Shown here: positions 15,001 through 27,141 of the stretch, piece by piece | Numbering within the stretch: position 1 is the first letter of the stretch | How the letters are laid out: every line of letters begins with the position of its first letter | The notes under the pieces: generated by a model | Database searches by the model: none | What the model was told of the DNA's origin: nothing | The model's input: only the letters and a program-made list of their open reading frames with translations | NCBI RefSeq assembly: GCF_036711975.1 | Contig: NC_091966.1 | Span: 2,611,501-2,675,500 of the forward strand | DNA: 64,000 nucleotides | Source of the DNA: Onthophagus taurus | Taxonomy: Eukaryota > Arthropoda > Insecta > Coleoptera > Scarabaeidae | Reading direction: 5' to 3' | Program-made: the position numbers and the translations under genes

Positions 15001-16019
15001 CAACCAAATCAGCGCTTAGATCCCCCGAAAAAACGTTCGAAAGAAAAGATCCGAAGGACAAAAAAGCCGTTTGGTTTAAAAAACAAAAATATCATTGCAT
15101 TTATGAGTACCCTAAAGAACCGGAAAGTCCTAATTTTCAAAGTTATGATTTATGGAAACCCGCTACGGATTATTCTACATTAGCAGGTTAGTTTCAAAAG
15201 ATTTTTTTAAAATCAAACTATAAATAATAAAAATAATTATTATAGATTGGGAATATGGTCCTGATTTATACACACCACGATATGACCTCATTGATCCTTT
15301 ATCATCAACTTCAGACCAACAACAATCACCAAAGAGCCTCTATCACTTAACAGCGTTCCCAGAAAAGGGTAACTTAAATGATAAATTTATAATCAGATAT
15401 TTAATCGATTAATTTTTTAGAACCAACAGTTCTCGATGAAGATTTCTTGGTAAGCAGTTCGTCAAAACCGTTCGATATGCTTGGTGGAACAACATCACAA
15501 TTTTTCCCTGGAAAACAATTCTCCGATCATTGGATAGACGAGGGCACTCCGGATTGCGAAGACATCTTAACACCGGTGATTAAAAACGATAAAATACCGA
15601 GTTTGAAACATTTGGCGGGAATCGTAGTGAATAAAAATAGAAAATCGCGCGAATTGGGTGGCTTAAGACACACTAGGAGTAAATTAAAATTAGATTTACC
15701 ACCGAGTCCGAGCGCTTTTTCGAGTAATACTACTTTTAATGTTGAACAGCCGGCCGAAGAGATCGTGAGAAGGCAAGTACCGACGTTTTCGACGTTTGGA
15801 AAATCGAGGTTTTTAGTTCAACACGTCGATACGCCCCCGGATGATAAGTTGGAGAGCAAAAATGTTTCGTTCGAAGCTTTACCTTATAAGCCGCAAACCG
15901 TTAAGGAACGACAGGCGATTGAATCGGTTCGTGGAGAAGCTAGTTTGTTGGATAGCGCCGATGAAGATAGCGGGATAGAATCGAATACTTTAGAAAGGGG
16001 TAAGAAAATAGGGACATAA
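2..16019 (+). CDS. Probable lemur-tail kinase (LMTK-like), C-terminal tail, 5' partial
   Basis: Seven exons join in phase: 2-3389, 7746-8073, 8125-9451, 9551-9604, 14877-15186, 15246-15368 and 15421-16019, giving 2042 residues and a stop. The frame is open from base 2, so the gene starts left of the window. The protein is acidic, Ser/Asp/Glu/Asn-rich and lacks any folded domain that I can see. Near its end it has a PP1-docking RVxF motif (KAVWF, 15063-15077, after an acidic stretch) and then FSTFGKSRFLVQHV. Vertebrate LMTK tails carry a PP1-binding RVxF site and, as I recall, a similar FSTF...SRF..HV stretch; this is my only basis for the name. The kinase domain is not in the window. Introns 1 and 4 (4.4 and 5.3 kb) are full of repeats; the others are 51-99 bp. 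Exon 4 is a 54 bp phase-0 microexon. GGTAAG near the last codons could be a splice donor, so a longer alternative C-terminus is possible. Another large disordered scaffold protein is the main alternative. Confidence -1.
3435..5935. repeat. Composite non-autonomous element with hairpin-rich core (intron 1)
   Basis: The left end (about 3435, AGGAATTTTATATAACTTGC) matches the start of the element at 13215, and the right end (about 5880-5930, CATCTTAAGTGAAATTCACTG) matches the end of that element. Between them, 4040-4330, 4420-4690 and 5745-5812 hold the recurring palindromes: a GGGTTTAGCCG...CGGCTAAACCC stem and a GTGTTAGTTCTAG...CTAGAACTAACAC stem. The ends form weak inverted repeats around a shared GAAATTC..TAAG..GCAATATA core. 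A second fold-back element (4722-5661) is nested inside. No coding capacity is seen; it behaves like a MITE family whose core expanded. Confidence -1.
4722..5661. mobile_element. Fold-back element nested in the intron-1 composite element
   Basis: The terminal string TGTCAAATGTCTGGAATATA at 4722 returns inverted at about 5642-5661. The arms run about 310 bp with scattered mismatches and enclose a spacer of about 300 bp (roughly 5040-5350). There is no transposase ORF; the short ORFs on either arm are mirror shadows of each other. This is a non-autonomous inverted-repeat element. Confidence -1.
6380..6625 (-). mobile_element. Non-LTR retrotransposon RT fragment (relic)
   Basis: On the minus strand around 6547-6620 the translation reads SIRQRNSLSLALFNLIMEKI, a decayed form of the RT motif G(I/V)RQGDSLSP.LFNL. 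Sequence to about 6380 is frameshifted and has no recognisable catalytic YADD box. It is a short dead piece inside intron 1 of the LMTK-like gene. Confidence -1.
6925..7310. repeat. Short tandem repeat, about 2-3 copies of 155-175 bp
   Basis: The phrase ACTATATCC(C/T)CTTTATAGAAG recurs near 6929, 7103 and (diverged) 7257, with the intervening text TACTGCTGGTAGAAGACTAG also repeated. Copies are diverged. Nothing else is seen in 6630-7740 of the intron. Confidence -1.
9605..10280. other. Intron 4, left part, without genes
   Basis: AT-rich intron sequence with a degenerate two-copy repeat of about 165 bp (TTTTACTGGATGTAA at about 9860 and a variant at about 10035). No coding exon or RNA gene is visible. 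Confidence -1.
10280..12760. repeat. Tandem array A, about 144-154 bp unit (about 16 copies)
   Basis: The core TGATGAAATTTGATACCAAA recurs every 144-154 bp from about 10401 onward, each time with GTGGCCATTTTGA and AATAAATACTTTT. Some units are near identical while others differ by small indels; the run around 10780-11180 resembles that around 11500-11760, which suggests duplication of multi-unit blocks. A degenerate tail continues to about 13200. The apparent minus-strand ORF at 10302-10580 is satellite, not a gene. Confidence -1.
13215..14490. repeat. Non-autonomous element with long hairpin-rich core (intron 4)
   Basis: It starts near ACCGGGAATTTCATATAACT (13220) and ends near CATCTTAAGTGAATTTCACT (about 14465-14485). 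The interior (13420-14290) repeats, about every 150 bp or less, a palindrome centred on GTCTCTCAAGAC flanked by GGGTTTAGCCG/CGGCTAAACCC, alternating with the CTAGTTCTAGG...CTAGAACTAG stem. The same left-end sequence appears in inverted orientation near 49800-49965. No transposase. Confidence -1.
14351..14389 (-). repeat. pogo/Tigger-like terminal inverted repeat remnant
   Basis: Read on the minus strand the segment gives CAGTAAAACCTCGATATAAC followed by GGATCAATAC and a G run. CAGT(A/G)..CCTCGATATAACGGA is typical of pogo/Tigger-class MITE ends. Only one end is seen; it is embedded in the hairpin element and may have been captured by it. Confidence -1.
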
Positions 16020-17260
16020 TTATTTTAAATTTTGACCTAAAACGGTGGAGTTAATTTGTATTGGGAATACAGCAAGTATTCTTGTATAATCATTAATATC
16101 TTTATGGTAGATACATATATGCATATATGGATATTATTTTTACATAATCTACTTAAAAAAATGTAACAAGAAGTAAGTGCGAAAGTCAACAATCTGTAAA
16201 TAGGAGTTTAATTTATTAGAGTTTTTGATTTAGTTTAAATGACTTTTTATATAAATTTACAAGTTGTTATATACTTACATAGAATTGTTGAAGCCTTTAA
16301 TTTTCCTTCTTTTATACCTAAATAATTACTACTATTAGTATGACCACAATAATTAATATATTGCGTACACGCCCCTTTATTTTTGTGATTATAACCTTGT
16401 ACATTGTTATTCGATTAATTATTGATTAATTATTAATTAATTAACTTTCTTGTTACGTGGAAATCTCGATGTAAACAATTTTTTATTTATGTACCTAGTT
16501 GAGTTTGATTCACGTTTTATCCTCATCATCCAGTGTATAAAGAATTATTATTAAAAGAAAAACGTAGGATGTAAGCTAATTAACTACAGAACAAATAAAT
16601 AAAAATACACGATACGGTCCTATAAGTAACTAGAAATGAAATAAACTTTCTCGATTTGTGTAGCCGAGACCAAAGCCTTATTATAAACTTATTCTCTCCT
16701 TTTTCACACAACAAAACTCTTTTTCTCTTATCGAACCATTTTGTGATAGCTTTTCCGGTGGAGGAGAATGCAAGATAAAAGTCTTTTTGTAGCTAAATCG
16801 AATAGACTATAGAGAATCTTCGGGGCCAAACCTCAGTTTTCCTCAGAGATCTGATACAAACGAACCGTATCGTGAACGGATAATTATAAAAGCAACACAG
16901 TTTGTAGCCCGTAGACGTTGTAACATATTAAGAATTATTTAAAAAAAAAATAAAAGTGATTTGTGATCGTGTCGGAATTGTACAAAAAACTAAAACTTAA
17001 AAAAATGATTATGATAAAATTGCAAATTTGCGTCCAGTAGAAACGTTCAGTATTTGCGATCGCGCTGCGGTGGTTTTTGAGTGCCCTCAGGAACGTCGTC
17101 GGTTGAATTTCTATGTTTCTCTCCATGTAGGGTTACTTGTTAGTATTTTTCTTATAGGAACCTGATTTGTGATCAGTTTTTTTCTTTGATTAATTCGTCT
17201 GTATTAATAATGTAATATTATAATACCATAGTTTTAATGTATAATAAACGTTTTATTCTA
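16020..17260 (+). other. 3' UTR and flank of the LMTK-like gene
   Basis: No coding exon is seen. AATAAA poly(A) signals lie at 16594-16599, 16640-16645 and 17243-17248 on the plus strand, so the transcript probably ends between about 16.6 and 17.27 kb. A TATAAAAG-like string near 16886 is followed only by a very short ORF, so I do not call a second gene here. Confidence -1.
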
Positions 17261-17269
17261 TATTTTATT

Positions 17270-17440
17270 GTTTGGTTTAATATCCATTTGACAGCGCTTT
17301 GAATTTATAGGTTATGTTCTACTATTTAGCAACGATATGGCAACGTTGCATCTCTTAAAAGACGAATATAGAAAAAATAGGCAAAAATGAATGAATTATT
17401 GATTACTAATTTGTTATAATAGCATCCTAATGTAGATACA
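17270..17440. other. Intergenic sequence after the LMTK-like gene
   Basis: No gene is visible; it leads into the 363 bp array. Confidence -1.
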
Positions 17441-20400
17441 AAAGTTTATTTGACAGTGATTATCAAAGTTAGGTTGCTTTTGCTACAACTGGGGAAAAAT
17501 CTCTTCGTAAAGTCTTAAATCACTTTAAATAAACAGTTTACATGTTCAAAAACTTACCTTGATATTTCTCTTTCGTTCAATTACACTGATTTTGTTTAAA
17601 ATTAAGAATTCTAGGAAGATATATAACTGGTGGTTTTGAAATGTCAAATAACTTTTTAATATAGGTAGTCACCGCTAGATGGGGTTAACAACGATTTTTT
17701 TTAAAGATTTAATAAAGTAAAAAACATTAAAGTTTTTGACATACGCGTGCTCGTTTAAATTAATCACCCCGTTTTCAAAACTACCACAAAATGTTTAATT
17801 GAGAGATAAAAAATTAGGTTGCTATCGTTACAACTTCACTCATTAATTTGAGTTGAAAAATCTTTACGTAAAGCCTTAAATCACTTTAAATAAAACGTTT
17901 TACGTAGTCAAAAACTTACCTTGATGTATCTTTTTGGTACACTTACACTGATTATTTTTAATTTGGTGAATTTTAGAAAGAAATGTAACTGATGGGTTTG
18001 TAATGTCAAAAACGCTACTTAATATAGGTAGTCACCGCTAGATGGGGTTAAAAACGATTTTTGTTTAAAATTTAATAAAGTAAAAAGCATTAACATTTTC
18101 GACACACTGTGGGTTTGTTTAGATAAATTACCCCGTTTTCAAAACTACCTCAAAATGTTTAATTGAGAGATAAAAAATTAGGTTGCTTTCGTTACAAGTT
18201 CACCCATTAATTTGAGGTGAAAAATCTTTTCGTAAAGCCTTAAATCACGTTAAATAAACAGTTTACGTGTTCAAAAACTTACTTTGATGTTTCGTTTTGG
18301 TTCAATTACACCGATTTTGTTTAAAATTAAGAATTTTAGGAAGAAAAGTAACTGATGGTTTTGAAATGTCAAAAACGCTATTTAATATAGGTAGGCACCG
18401 CTAGATGGGGCTAAAAACAATTTTTGTTTAAGATTTAATAAAGTAAAAAACATTAACGTTTTTGACATACGCGTGCTCGTTTAAATTAATCACCCCGTTT
18501 TCAAAACTACCACAAAATGTTTAATTGAGAGATAAAAAATTAGGTTGCTATCGTTACAACTTCACTCATTAATTTGAGTTGAAAAATCTTTACGTAAAGC
18601 CTTAACTAACGTTAAATAAAACTGTTAACGTGCTCAAACACTTACCTTAATGTTTCTTTTTAGTTCAATTACACCAATTTTGTTTAAAATTAAGAATTTT
18701 AGGAAGAAATGTAACTGATGGTTTTGAAATGTCAAAAATGCTGTTTAATATAGGTAGTCACCGCTAGATGGGGTTAAAAAGGATTTTTGTTTGAGATTTA
18801 ATAATGTAAAAAGCATTAAAATTTTCGACACACTGTGTGTTTGTTTAAATAAATCACCCCGTTTTCAAAACAACCCCAAAATGTTTAATTGAGAGACTCA
18901 AAATTAGTTTGCTTTCGTTATAACTTCACTCATTAATTTTAGGTGAAAAATCTTTTCGTAAAGCCTTGAATCACTTTAAATAAAACAGTTTACGTGTTCA
19001 AAAACTTACCTTGATGTTTCTTTTTGGTTCAATTACACCAATTTTGCTTAAAATTAAGAATTTTAGGAAGAAATGTAACTGATGGTTTTGAAATGTCAAA
19101 AACGCTGTTTAATATAGGTGGTCACCGCTAGATGGGGTTAAAAAGGATTTTTGTTTGAGATTTAATAAAGTAAAAACCATTAAAATTTTCGTCACACTGT
19201 GTGTTTCTTTAAATAAATCACCCCGTTTTCAAAACAACCCCAAAATGTTTAATTGAGAGACTCAAAATTAGCTTGCTTTGGTTATAACTTTACTCATTAA
19301 TTTGAGGTGAAAAATCTTTTCGTAAAGCCCTAAATCACGTTAAATAAACAGTTTACGGGTTCAAAAACTTACCTTGATGTTTCTTTTTGGTTCAATTACA
19401 CTGAATTTGTTTAAAATTAAGAATTTTAGGAAGAAATGTAACTGGTGGTTTTGAAATGTCAAACACTAATACAGATGCTCACCGCTAGATGGGGTGAGCA
19501 ACCATTTAAAACACGATTTTTTAAAGATTTAATAAAGTAAAGGAGATTACAATTTTCGACTTTCAGCATGTTTGGTTTAATAAATCATCCCGTTTTTCAA
19601 AACTACCTTAAAATGTTTAATTGAGGTATAAATAATAATGTTGTTTTGGGTACAACTCTACTTTTTAATTTGAGGTGAAAAATGTCTTTCTAAAGATTTA
19701 AATCACTTTACATAAACAGTTTATGTGTTCAAAAACTTACCTTGATGTTTCTTTTTGGTTCAATTACACTGAATTTGTTTAAAATTAAGAATTTTAGGAA
19801 GAAATGTAACTGGTGGTTTTGAAATGTCAAACACTAATACAGCTGCTCACCGCTAGATGGGGTGAGCAAACATTTAAAACACGATTTTTTAAAGATTTAA
19901 TAAAGTAAAGGAGATTACAATTTTCGACTTTCAGCATGTTTGGTTTAATAAATCATCCCGTTTTTCAAAACTACCTTAAAATGTTTAATTAAGGTATAAA
20001 TAATAATGTTGTTTTGGGTACAACTCCACTTTTTAATTTGAGGTGATAAATGTCTTTGTAAAGATTTAAATCACTTTACATAAACAGTTTATGTGTTCAA
20101 AAACTTACCTTGATGTTTCTTTTTGGTTCAATTACACTGAATTTGTTTAAAATAAAGTATTTTAGGAAGAAATATAACTGGAGGTTTTGAAATGTCAAAC
20201 ATTAATACAGATGCTCACCGCTAGATGGGGTGAGCAACCATTTAAAACACGATTTTTTAAAGATTTAATAAAGTAAAGGAGATTACAATTTTCGACTTTC
20301 AGCATGTTTGTTTTAATAAATCATCCCGTTTTTCAAAACTACCTTAAAATGTTTAATTGAGGTATAAATAATAATGTTGTTTTGGGTACAACTCTACTTT

Positions 20401-20635
20401 TTAATTTGAGGTGAAAAATTTCTTTCTGAAGATTTAAATCACTTTACATAAACAGTTTATGTGTTCAAAAACTTACCTTGATGCTTGTTTTTGATTCATA
20501 TACACTGATTATTTTTAAATTTGTGAATTTTAGGAGGAAATGTAACTGGTAATTTTGAAATGTCAAAAACACTAATATAGTTGGTCACCGCTAGATGGAG
20601 AGAGCAACTGTTTAAAAAACTATTTTTTTAAGATT
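17440..20635. repeat. Tandem array B, about 363-370 bp unit (about 9 copies)
   Basis: CACCGCTAGATGG recurs near 17670, 18032, 18396, 18759, 19122, 19480, 19848, 20216 and 20586, giving steps of 358-370 bp. Each unit also holds TTAATAAAGTAAA, CACCCCGTTTTCAAAAC and GTTCAAAAACTTACCTTGAT. Two subfamilies are evident: copies before about 19440 (TTTAATATAGGTAGTCACC) and later copies (AATACAGATGCTCACC), which are closer to each other. The array lies between the LMTK-like and GDAP1-like genes. Confidence -1.
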
Positions 20636-20689
20636 TAACCTAAACATTTTTAATTCTAGGTCTTATGTTAGGTCTAATACTAGTTTTAG

Positions 20690-21480
20690 TTGTTCCGCAA
20701 ATATCTGAGCTTATTTATGATACAAACGGATAAGCATAGCGCCAATTCTACCAATGGATGTTCTGCTTGGCCAATCTCCTTTGTATTTGCATATATGTAG
20801 AGAAAGTATCTAGAACTGCCATTTACAAGTTTAAGCAATATGCTCAAAACTGCTCCGACATGTTCTACCAATGGGCTGCGGAAGACACTATAAGCACTGA
20901 TATTGTGCTATCAATGCCGTCAGATTTGAGGGCAGTCCTGCATCGAAAACGGAAATTGTCAGGTTCAGGCATATATTTGCATGTTCGCAGATGGATTAAA
21001 AACGCCAGAAGAGACAGGCGGAAATATTTGCTATTGATATGGGTGCTAGAATCCTTCTTGAGAGAGGGGTGAAGAACATGATAGTACGATTTTTCCAGGT
21101 CACTCTGGGGTTGCTGGCAATGAAGCGGCATATGAGCTAGCACAAGAGGGCAGCGCTATAGCGTTTATGAGGCCAGAGCCAGCAGTTGGTATATCATTTG
21201 TGATGGCCAAACATAAGATTGGACTGTGGACTGAAGAGAAACTTCGCCTATTGTGAACTAGTTCTCCTGGAATGAGACACTCTAAGTTATTTGTTAACAT
21301 CGCCACTGTCAAACCCGGGAGTATTTTAGGACTTGCTCGTAGCAGCATTAAAGTTCTAATAGGTGTCTTTACTGGGCACTGCCGATTAACCTCAACTTGT
21401 TGGGTTTAGTTGAATACCGACTATGTGTGGACGACGAGGAGACAGTTGAGCAGATTCTTGATTTTTTCTCGCAGCTATGT
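20690..21480 (+). mobile_element. Non-LTR retrotransposon RNase H-region relic
   Basis: Several frames together give AQNCSDMFYQWAAEDT, then GHSGVAGNEAAYELAQEGSA and MRHSKLFVNI. GHSGV.GNE.AD.LA.EG is the C-terminal RNase H signature of I/LOA/Outcast-type non-LTR elements. Stops and frameshifts break it. The same family recurs, split in two, at 42180-42612 and 45190-45650. Confidence -1.
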
Positions 21481-21536
21481 CCCCAAAGAATTAAGGTTGA
21501 GATTGAGATGAAATTCATGAATCAAAATAAAGTAAT

Positions 21537-21542
21537 TTATTA
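21537..21542 (-). promoter_or_regulatory. Poly(A) signal of the GDAP1-like gene
   Basis: AATAAA on the minus strand about 105 bp after the GDAP1 stop codon. Confidence -1.
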
Positions 21543-21646
21543 CATCAACAACCAACATCCAAATTTAATCTTCTATAAAAATATTCCAATTTTTATCCCG
21601 CAACAAACAAAATGCATCCGCTGTTATCTAACACACACCTTCATTC

Positions 21647-23151
21647 TTAAGAAAACATTTTTTTTATTAATACAATTCCACCAATTAAAATCGCTATGGT
21701 TGCAGTGGTCCCAACTGCTAAATGTACAGGGTTTTGGGACATAACGAACGTTTTTATATGAACACAAGTATTGGGTATTGCTTTTTTGTACGAACTTCTT
21801 TGTTGGACTCTATCATAATAAGTACATAAAAACGGTTTCTTTCCCAACGACCAAAAATGAGATTCTAATCCCAATTGGTTTAAACGCTCCAATAAAATTG
21901 TTAGGCTTATATCGGCAACAGTAAATCGATCTGAACATAGCCACCAATTTGATTTTTCTGCAACGAAAAAGTTAAATTCATAAAATAATTAAATAATAAA
22001 GTTTAAAAAATAACCTTCATCATGCGAACTTAATTCTGTTTCAACGGATGATAAAACCCTATCAATGTTATCTAAAATTTTATAAAATTGATCCCGTTCG
22101 ATAACGTTTAAATGTTTTTTTTCTTGCGATTCAGCTTTTTGTAACAGGATATCTCGGCAGGAAGGATTTTTTTCGGCGTACTCCCTCAACTTTTTGCTGC
22201 TACCTTTTTCGGCATCTATGCAACAAAAAAAATTGTTTTAATAAAGACGATTCTTTCACAAATATTCATCCTACTTGCTAGAAGTTTCCTGACCGGGGCG
22301 TAAAACGGGGCTTTTGGAGTTTGAACAAATTCGGTGTGGAAGAACGAACCCATCGTCACTATTCCCGATGGGATTTGATCGATCATATTGCGAAATTTAA
22401 TCACTTTTTGTTTGATTTCATCTCCTTGATCATTTGGAATTAAACGAGGTGTGTCACCTAACAGAAAATAAATTTTTATTTAAAAAAAGAATCAATTTAA
22501 TAAAAACATAAAATAAAGATTTTAATTTTAATGACACGAAATTTATCAAAAAATAACCAGGATTTAATCCTGGTCTAAATCAAATCCTTTGTTAAATCCC
22601 CATAATCCTTAAAGATAAACATTTTTTACCATTACTAAAATTGTCTTCTAAATAATCAATGATTCTAGTTGAATCAGGAATGATTTTGGCAATATCTTGG
22701 AGTACAGGAACTTCACCTCTTGGATTAATAGCCAAAAACCATGGATCATATTGTTGTCCTTTAATAATATCCACCACTGCGCCTTCATACTTCAAATTTT
22801 TTTCATGCAATGCCATTATCACCTAAAACGAGATAGTAAAAACTATTTTAAACAGCTAAATAACAAAAACAAATAACTCTTTAATTAAAATAACCTTACT
22901 TGAGTTATTAACACAAACTGAGAAAATCTCAAGAATACCTTTTTAAAGTGTTACGAAACGACATTTATGTTATTGGAATTGTTAAAAAAAATGAAAGTTG
23001 GGAATGTTAAGCAAAAAAAAATTCTATTTTGAATTAATCGTTGGTTGTTGGGATTTAAACTTACCTTTTGTGAATAATATGAATAATGATGATAATATAA
23101 TAGAAGCCCATTTGTGATGTTTATTCGGCAGGTTTCCCCGTCCGATGACAT
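21647..23151 (-). CDS. Gdap1: Ganglioside-induced differentiation-associated protein 1-like (GST fold, tail-anchored)
   Basis: Five exons (23151-23065, 22822-22630, 22457-22275, 22215-22015, 21957-21647) join in phase to 324 residues. The N-terminal thioredoxin-like GST half reads GLLLYYHHYSYYSQKVIMAL and then INPRGEVPVL...STRIIDYLE, matching the GDAP1 pattern (SQKVR..., GEVPVL, IIDYLE). A charged alpha-loop follows (AEKGSSKKLREYAEK, VIERDQFYKIL), then the GST C-terminal half (NWWLCSDRFTVADISLTILL). The last 25 residues form one hydrophobic segment (ATIAILIGGIVLI) with KKMFS after it, as expected for the outer-mitochondrial tail anchor that GDAP1 uses. In other animals GDAP1 affects mitochondrial fission and redox state. 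Length is slightly below the human protein (about 358). The ATG at 23149-23151 opens the exon that begins the GST fold. Introns are short except for the 242 bp first one. Nothing looks broken. Confidence -1.
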
Positions 23152-23640
23152 GGTTAAATCAAGAGAAAATTGTGTGTACTAACAAACTGTATGGAACGTT
23201 GTAGACGCGCAGCTGCGACCTCGCCAAATGCTTACAAAATCGCGGTCACGTTACGTTCGCGAGAATCTACAGCTGATTTTCTATACTTATCTGACGTAAT
23301 TATGAGAACCTAATGATATTACATCAAGGTAGAGTATAATGGAAGATGAAAAAAGGTTAGATTATTGATTATGTTAGTAGTCATATCTAAGTTTTGTTAA
23401 GATAATTATTTTTTTTTAATGAAATTGATAATACATTGTGATTATTATTAATCTTAATGAAATTATTATTCTTTCATTCTTGTTTTCAACCTATTTGAGA
23501 GCCTACAATAAATTAGAAGAGTTTCACTTTCTTTCAATCTCTAAACTCTAAAGCAGAGGCAATGCATTTGGAGTGATGTTATCAACCAAAGCTAATTTTT
23601 ATCCCAAATTAAAAATATGTATTTGGAAAGTTTTGAAAAA
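23152..23640. other. Upstream region of the GDAP1-like gene
   Basis: Contains the presumed promoter of the minus-strand GDAP1 gene; a locally GC-richer patch (about 23190-23260, GTAGACGCGCAGCTGCGACC) is a plausible transcription-start area. No clear TATA box or other gene is seen. Confidence -1.
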
Positions 23641-26600
23641 TGTTATATTAAATATTAAATAATAAATATTAAATCTTTTATTCAAATAAATATCATTTTC
23701 CTTAAATATTATTTTCTTCCTTATATGATACGGACAAAACTCAGAGACCATATAGAAATTATAAGAAATTTTCTGCTCTGTGCAGTGGTGCAAATATTCT
23801 CCCCCCAAAAACTGCAAAAACCGCGTATAATTGCCATATATAAATGTTTACAGCGTTACAACTTTCTTATATGATATGAACACGACTTCAAGACCATATA
23901 GATATTATAGGAAATTTTCCGCTCTGTGCAGTGGTATACAACTTTCATAGATTGCATGCTTGCACAAGGATTTTCCCCCCAAAAACTGCAAAAACCGCAT
24001 TTAATTGCCAGAAGTAAATGTTTACGGCGTCATAATTTTTTTATATGATACGGACAAAACTGCGAAATCATATAGAATCTGTAGGAAATTTTGCGCTCTA
24101 TGCAGTGATATATAACTTTAATTGATCGCATGCTTGCACAAGCATTTTCCCCCCAAAAACTGAAAAACCGAATTTAATTGCCGTAAGTAAATAGTTACGA
24201 CGTCATAATTTTCTTATATGATACGGGCAAAACTACGACACCATATAGAATTCATAGGAAATTTTCCGCTATATGCAGTGATATATAATTTTAACAGATC
24301 ACATGCTTGCACAAGCATTTTCCCCCCAAAAACCGCATTTAATTGCCGGAAGTAAATATTAACGGCGTCATAATTTTTTTATATGATACGGACAAAACTG
24401 CGAAATCATATAGAATCTGTAGAAAATTTTCCGCTCTATGCAATGGTATATAACTTTAATTGATCGCATGCTAGCACAAGCATTTTCCCCCCAAAAACTG
24501 CATTTAATTGCCGTAAGTAAATGTTTACGGCATCATAATTTTCTTATATGATACGGGCAAAACTACGAAACCATATAGAATCCATAGGAAATTTTCCGCT
24601 CTATGCAATGGTATATAACTTTAATTGATCACATGCTTGCACAAGCATTTTCCCCCCAAAAACCGCATTTAATTGCCGGAAGTAAATATTAACGGCGTCA
24701 TAATTTTTTTATATGATACGGACAAAACTGCGAAATCATATAGAATCTGTAGAAAATTTTCCGCTCTATGAAATGGTATATAACTTTAATTGATCGCATG
24801 CTAGCACAAGCATTTTCCCCCCAAAAACTGCATTTAATTGCCGTAAGTAAATGTTTACGGCATCATAATTTTCTTATATGATACGGGCAAAACTACGAAA
24901 CCATATAGAATCCATAGGAAATTTTCCGCTCTATGCAATGGTATATAACTTTAATTGATCACATGCTTGCACAAGCATTTTCCCCCCAAAAACCGCATTT
25001 AATTGCCGGAAGTAAATATTAACGGCGTCATAATTTTTTTATATGATACGGACAAAACTGCGAAATCATATAGAATCTGTAGAAAATTTTCCGCTCTATG
25101 AAATGGTATATAACTTTAATTGATCGCATGCTAGCACAAGCATTTTCCCCCCAAAAACTGCATTTAATTGCCGTAAGTAAATGTTTACGGCATCATAATT
25201 TTCTTATATGACACGGGTAAAACTACGAAACCATATAGAATCCATAGGAAATTTTCCGCTCTATGCAGTAATATATAATTTTAATAGATCGCATGCTTGC
25301 ACAAGCATTTTCCCCCCAAAAACTGCAAAAAAAGCATTTAATTGCCGGAAGTAAATATATACGGCGTCATAATTTTCTTATATGATACAAACAAAACTGT
25401 GAGGTCATATAGAATCTGTAGAAAATTTTCCGCTCTATGCAATGGTATATAACTTTAATTGATGGCATGCTTGCACAAGCATTTCCCCCTAAAAAACTGT
25501 AAAAATCGCATTTAATTCCCGTAAGTAAATATTTACGATGTAATAATTTTCTTATATGATACGGGCAAAACTACAAAACCATATAGAATCTATAAGAAAT
25601 TTTTCACTGTATACAGTGCTATATAACTTTAAAGGATCGCATGTTAGCACAAGCATTTTCCCCCCAAAAACTGCATTTAATTGCCGTAAGTAAATGTTTA
25701 CGGCATCATAATTTTCTTATATGATACGGGCAAAACTACGAAACCATATAGAATCCATAGGAAATTTTCCGCTCTATGCAGTGATATATAATTTTAATAG
25801 ATCGCATGCTTGCACAAGCATTTTCCCCCCAAAAATTGCAAAAACATTATTTAATTGGCGGAAGTAAATATTTACGGCGTCATAATTTTTTTATATGATA
25901 CGGACAAAACTGCGAAATCATATAGAATCTGTAGAAAATTTTCCGCTCTATGCAATGGTATATAACTTTAATTGATCGCATGCTTGCACAAGCATTTCCC
26001 CCCAAAAAACTGTACAAATAGCATTTTATTCCCGTAAGTAAATATTTACGATGTAATAATTTTCTTATATGATACGGGCAAAATTACGAAACCATATAGA
26101 ATCTATAGGAAATTTTTCACTGTATACAGTGCTATATAAGTTTAATAGATCGCATGCTTGCACAAGCATTTTCCCCCCAAAAACTGCATTTAATTGCCGT
26201 AAGTAAATGTTTACGGCATCATAATTTTCTTATATGATACGGGCAAAACTACGAAACCATATAGAATCCATAGGAAATTTTCCGCTCTATGCAGTGATAT
26301 ATAATTTTAATAGATCGCATGCTTGCACAAGCATTTTCCCCCCAAAAACTGCAAAAACCGCATTCAATTGCCGGAAGTAAATATTTATGGCGTCATAATG
26401 TTTTATATGATACGGACAAAACTGCGAAATCATGTAGAATCTGTAGAAAATTTTCCGCTCTATGAAATGGTATATAACTTTAATTGATCGTATGCTTGTA
26501 CAAGCATTTTCCCCCCAAAAACTGCAAAAATCGCATTTAATTGCCGTAAGTAAATCTTTATGGCGTCATAATTTTCTTATATGATACGGACAAGACTTAA

Positions 26601-27139
26601 TGTCCATACGGAAATTATAGGAAATTTTCCGCTCCGTGCAACGGTATACAACTTTAATAGATCGCATGCTTGCACAAGCATTTCTCCCCAAAAACTGCAA
26701 AATGCGCAATCAATTCCCGTAAGTATGTATATATTTAGGGCGTCATAACTGTCTTATATGATACGAATAAGACTTCGAAACCATATACAATCTGCAGGAA
26801 ATTTTCCGCTCTATGCAGCGGTATATAACTTTAATAGATCGCATACTTGCACAAACATTTCTCCCCAAAAACTGCAAAATGCGCATTTAATTCCCGTAAG
26901 TATATATATGTTTAGGGCGTCATAACTGTCTTATATGATACGAATAAGACTTCGAAACCATATACAATCTGCAGGAAATTTTCTGCTCTATGCAGCGGTA
27001 TATAACTTTAATAGATCGCATACTTGCACAAACATTTCTCCCCAAAAACTGCAAAATGCGCATTCAATTCCCGTAAGTATGTATATGTTTAGGGCGTCAT
27101 AACTGTCTTATATGATACGAATAAGACTTCGAAACCATA
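23640..27139. repeat. Tandem array C, about 165-175 bp unit (about 20 copies)
   Basis: GCTTGCACAAGCATTTTCCC recurs from about 23953 onward every 165-178 bp together with TTATATGATACGG and GGAAATTTTCCGCTCTATGC. Alternate units differ consistently (GGCGTCATAATTTTTTTATA versus GGCATCATAATTTTCTTATA), so the middle part (24300-25200) is a dimeric higher-order repeat of about 330 bp with near-identical dimers. Units toward 26700-27130 are a third, more diverged type (GTATATATATGTTTAGGGCG). The array is interrupted by a mariner-type element and resumes beyond it. Confidence -1.
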
Positions 27140-27141
27140 TA

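Noticed and set aside
16860-17130. TATAAAAG followed by ATGATTATGATAAAATTG as a possible small gene
   Set aside because: The frame stops after about 11 codons, the region fits the LMTK 3' UTR and flank, and the minus ORF at 16935-17126 has no family features.
23640-27139. CRISPR-like regular spacing of repeats
   Set aside because: Units of 165-178 bp are similar over their whole length, with no unique spacers, and the context is a eukaryotic genome.
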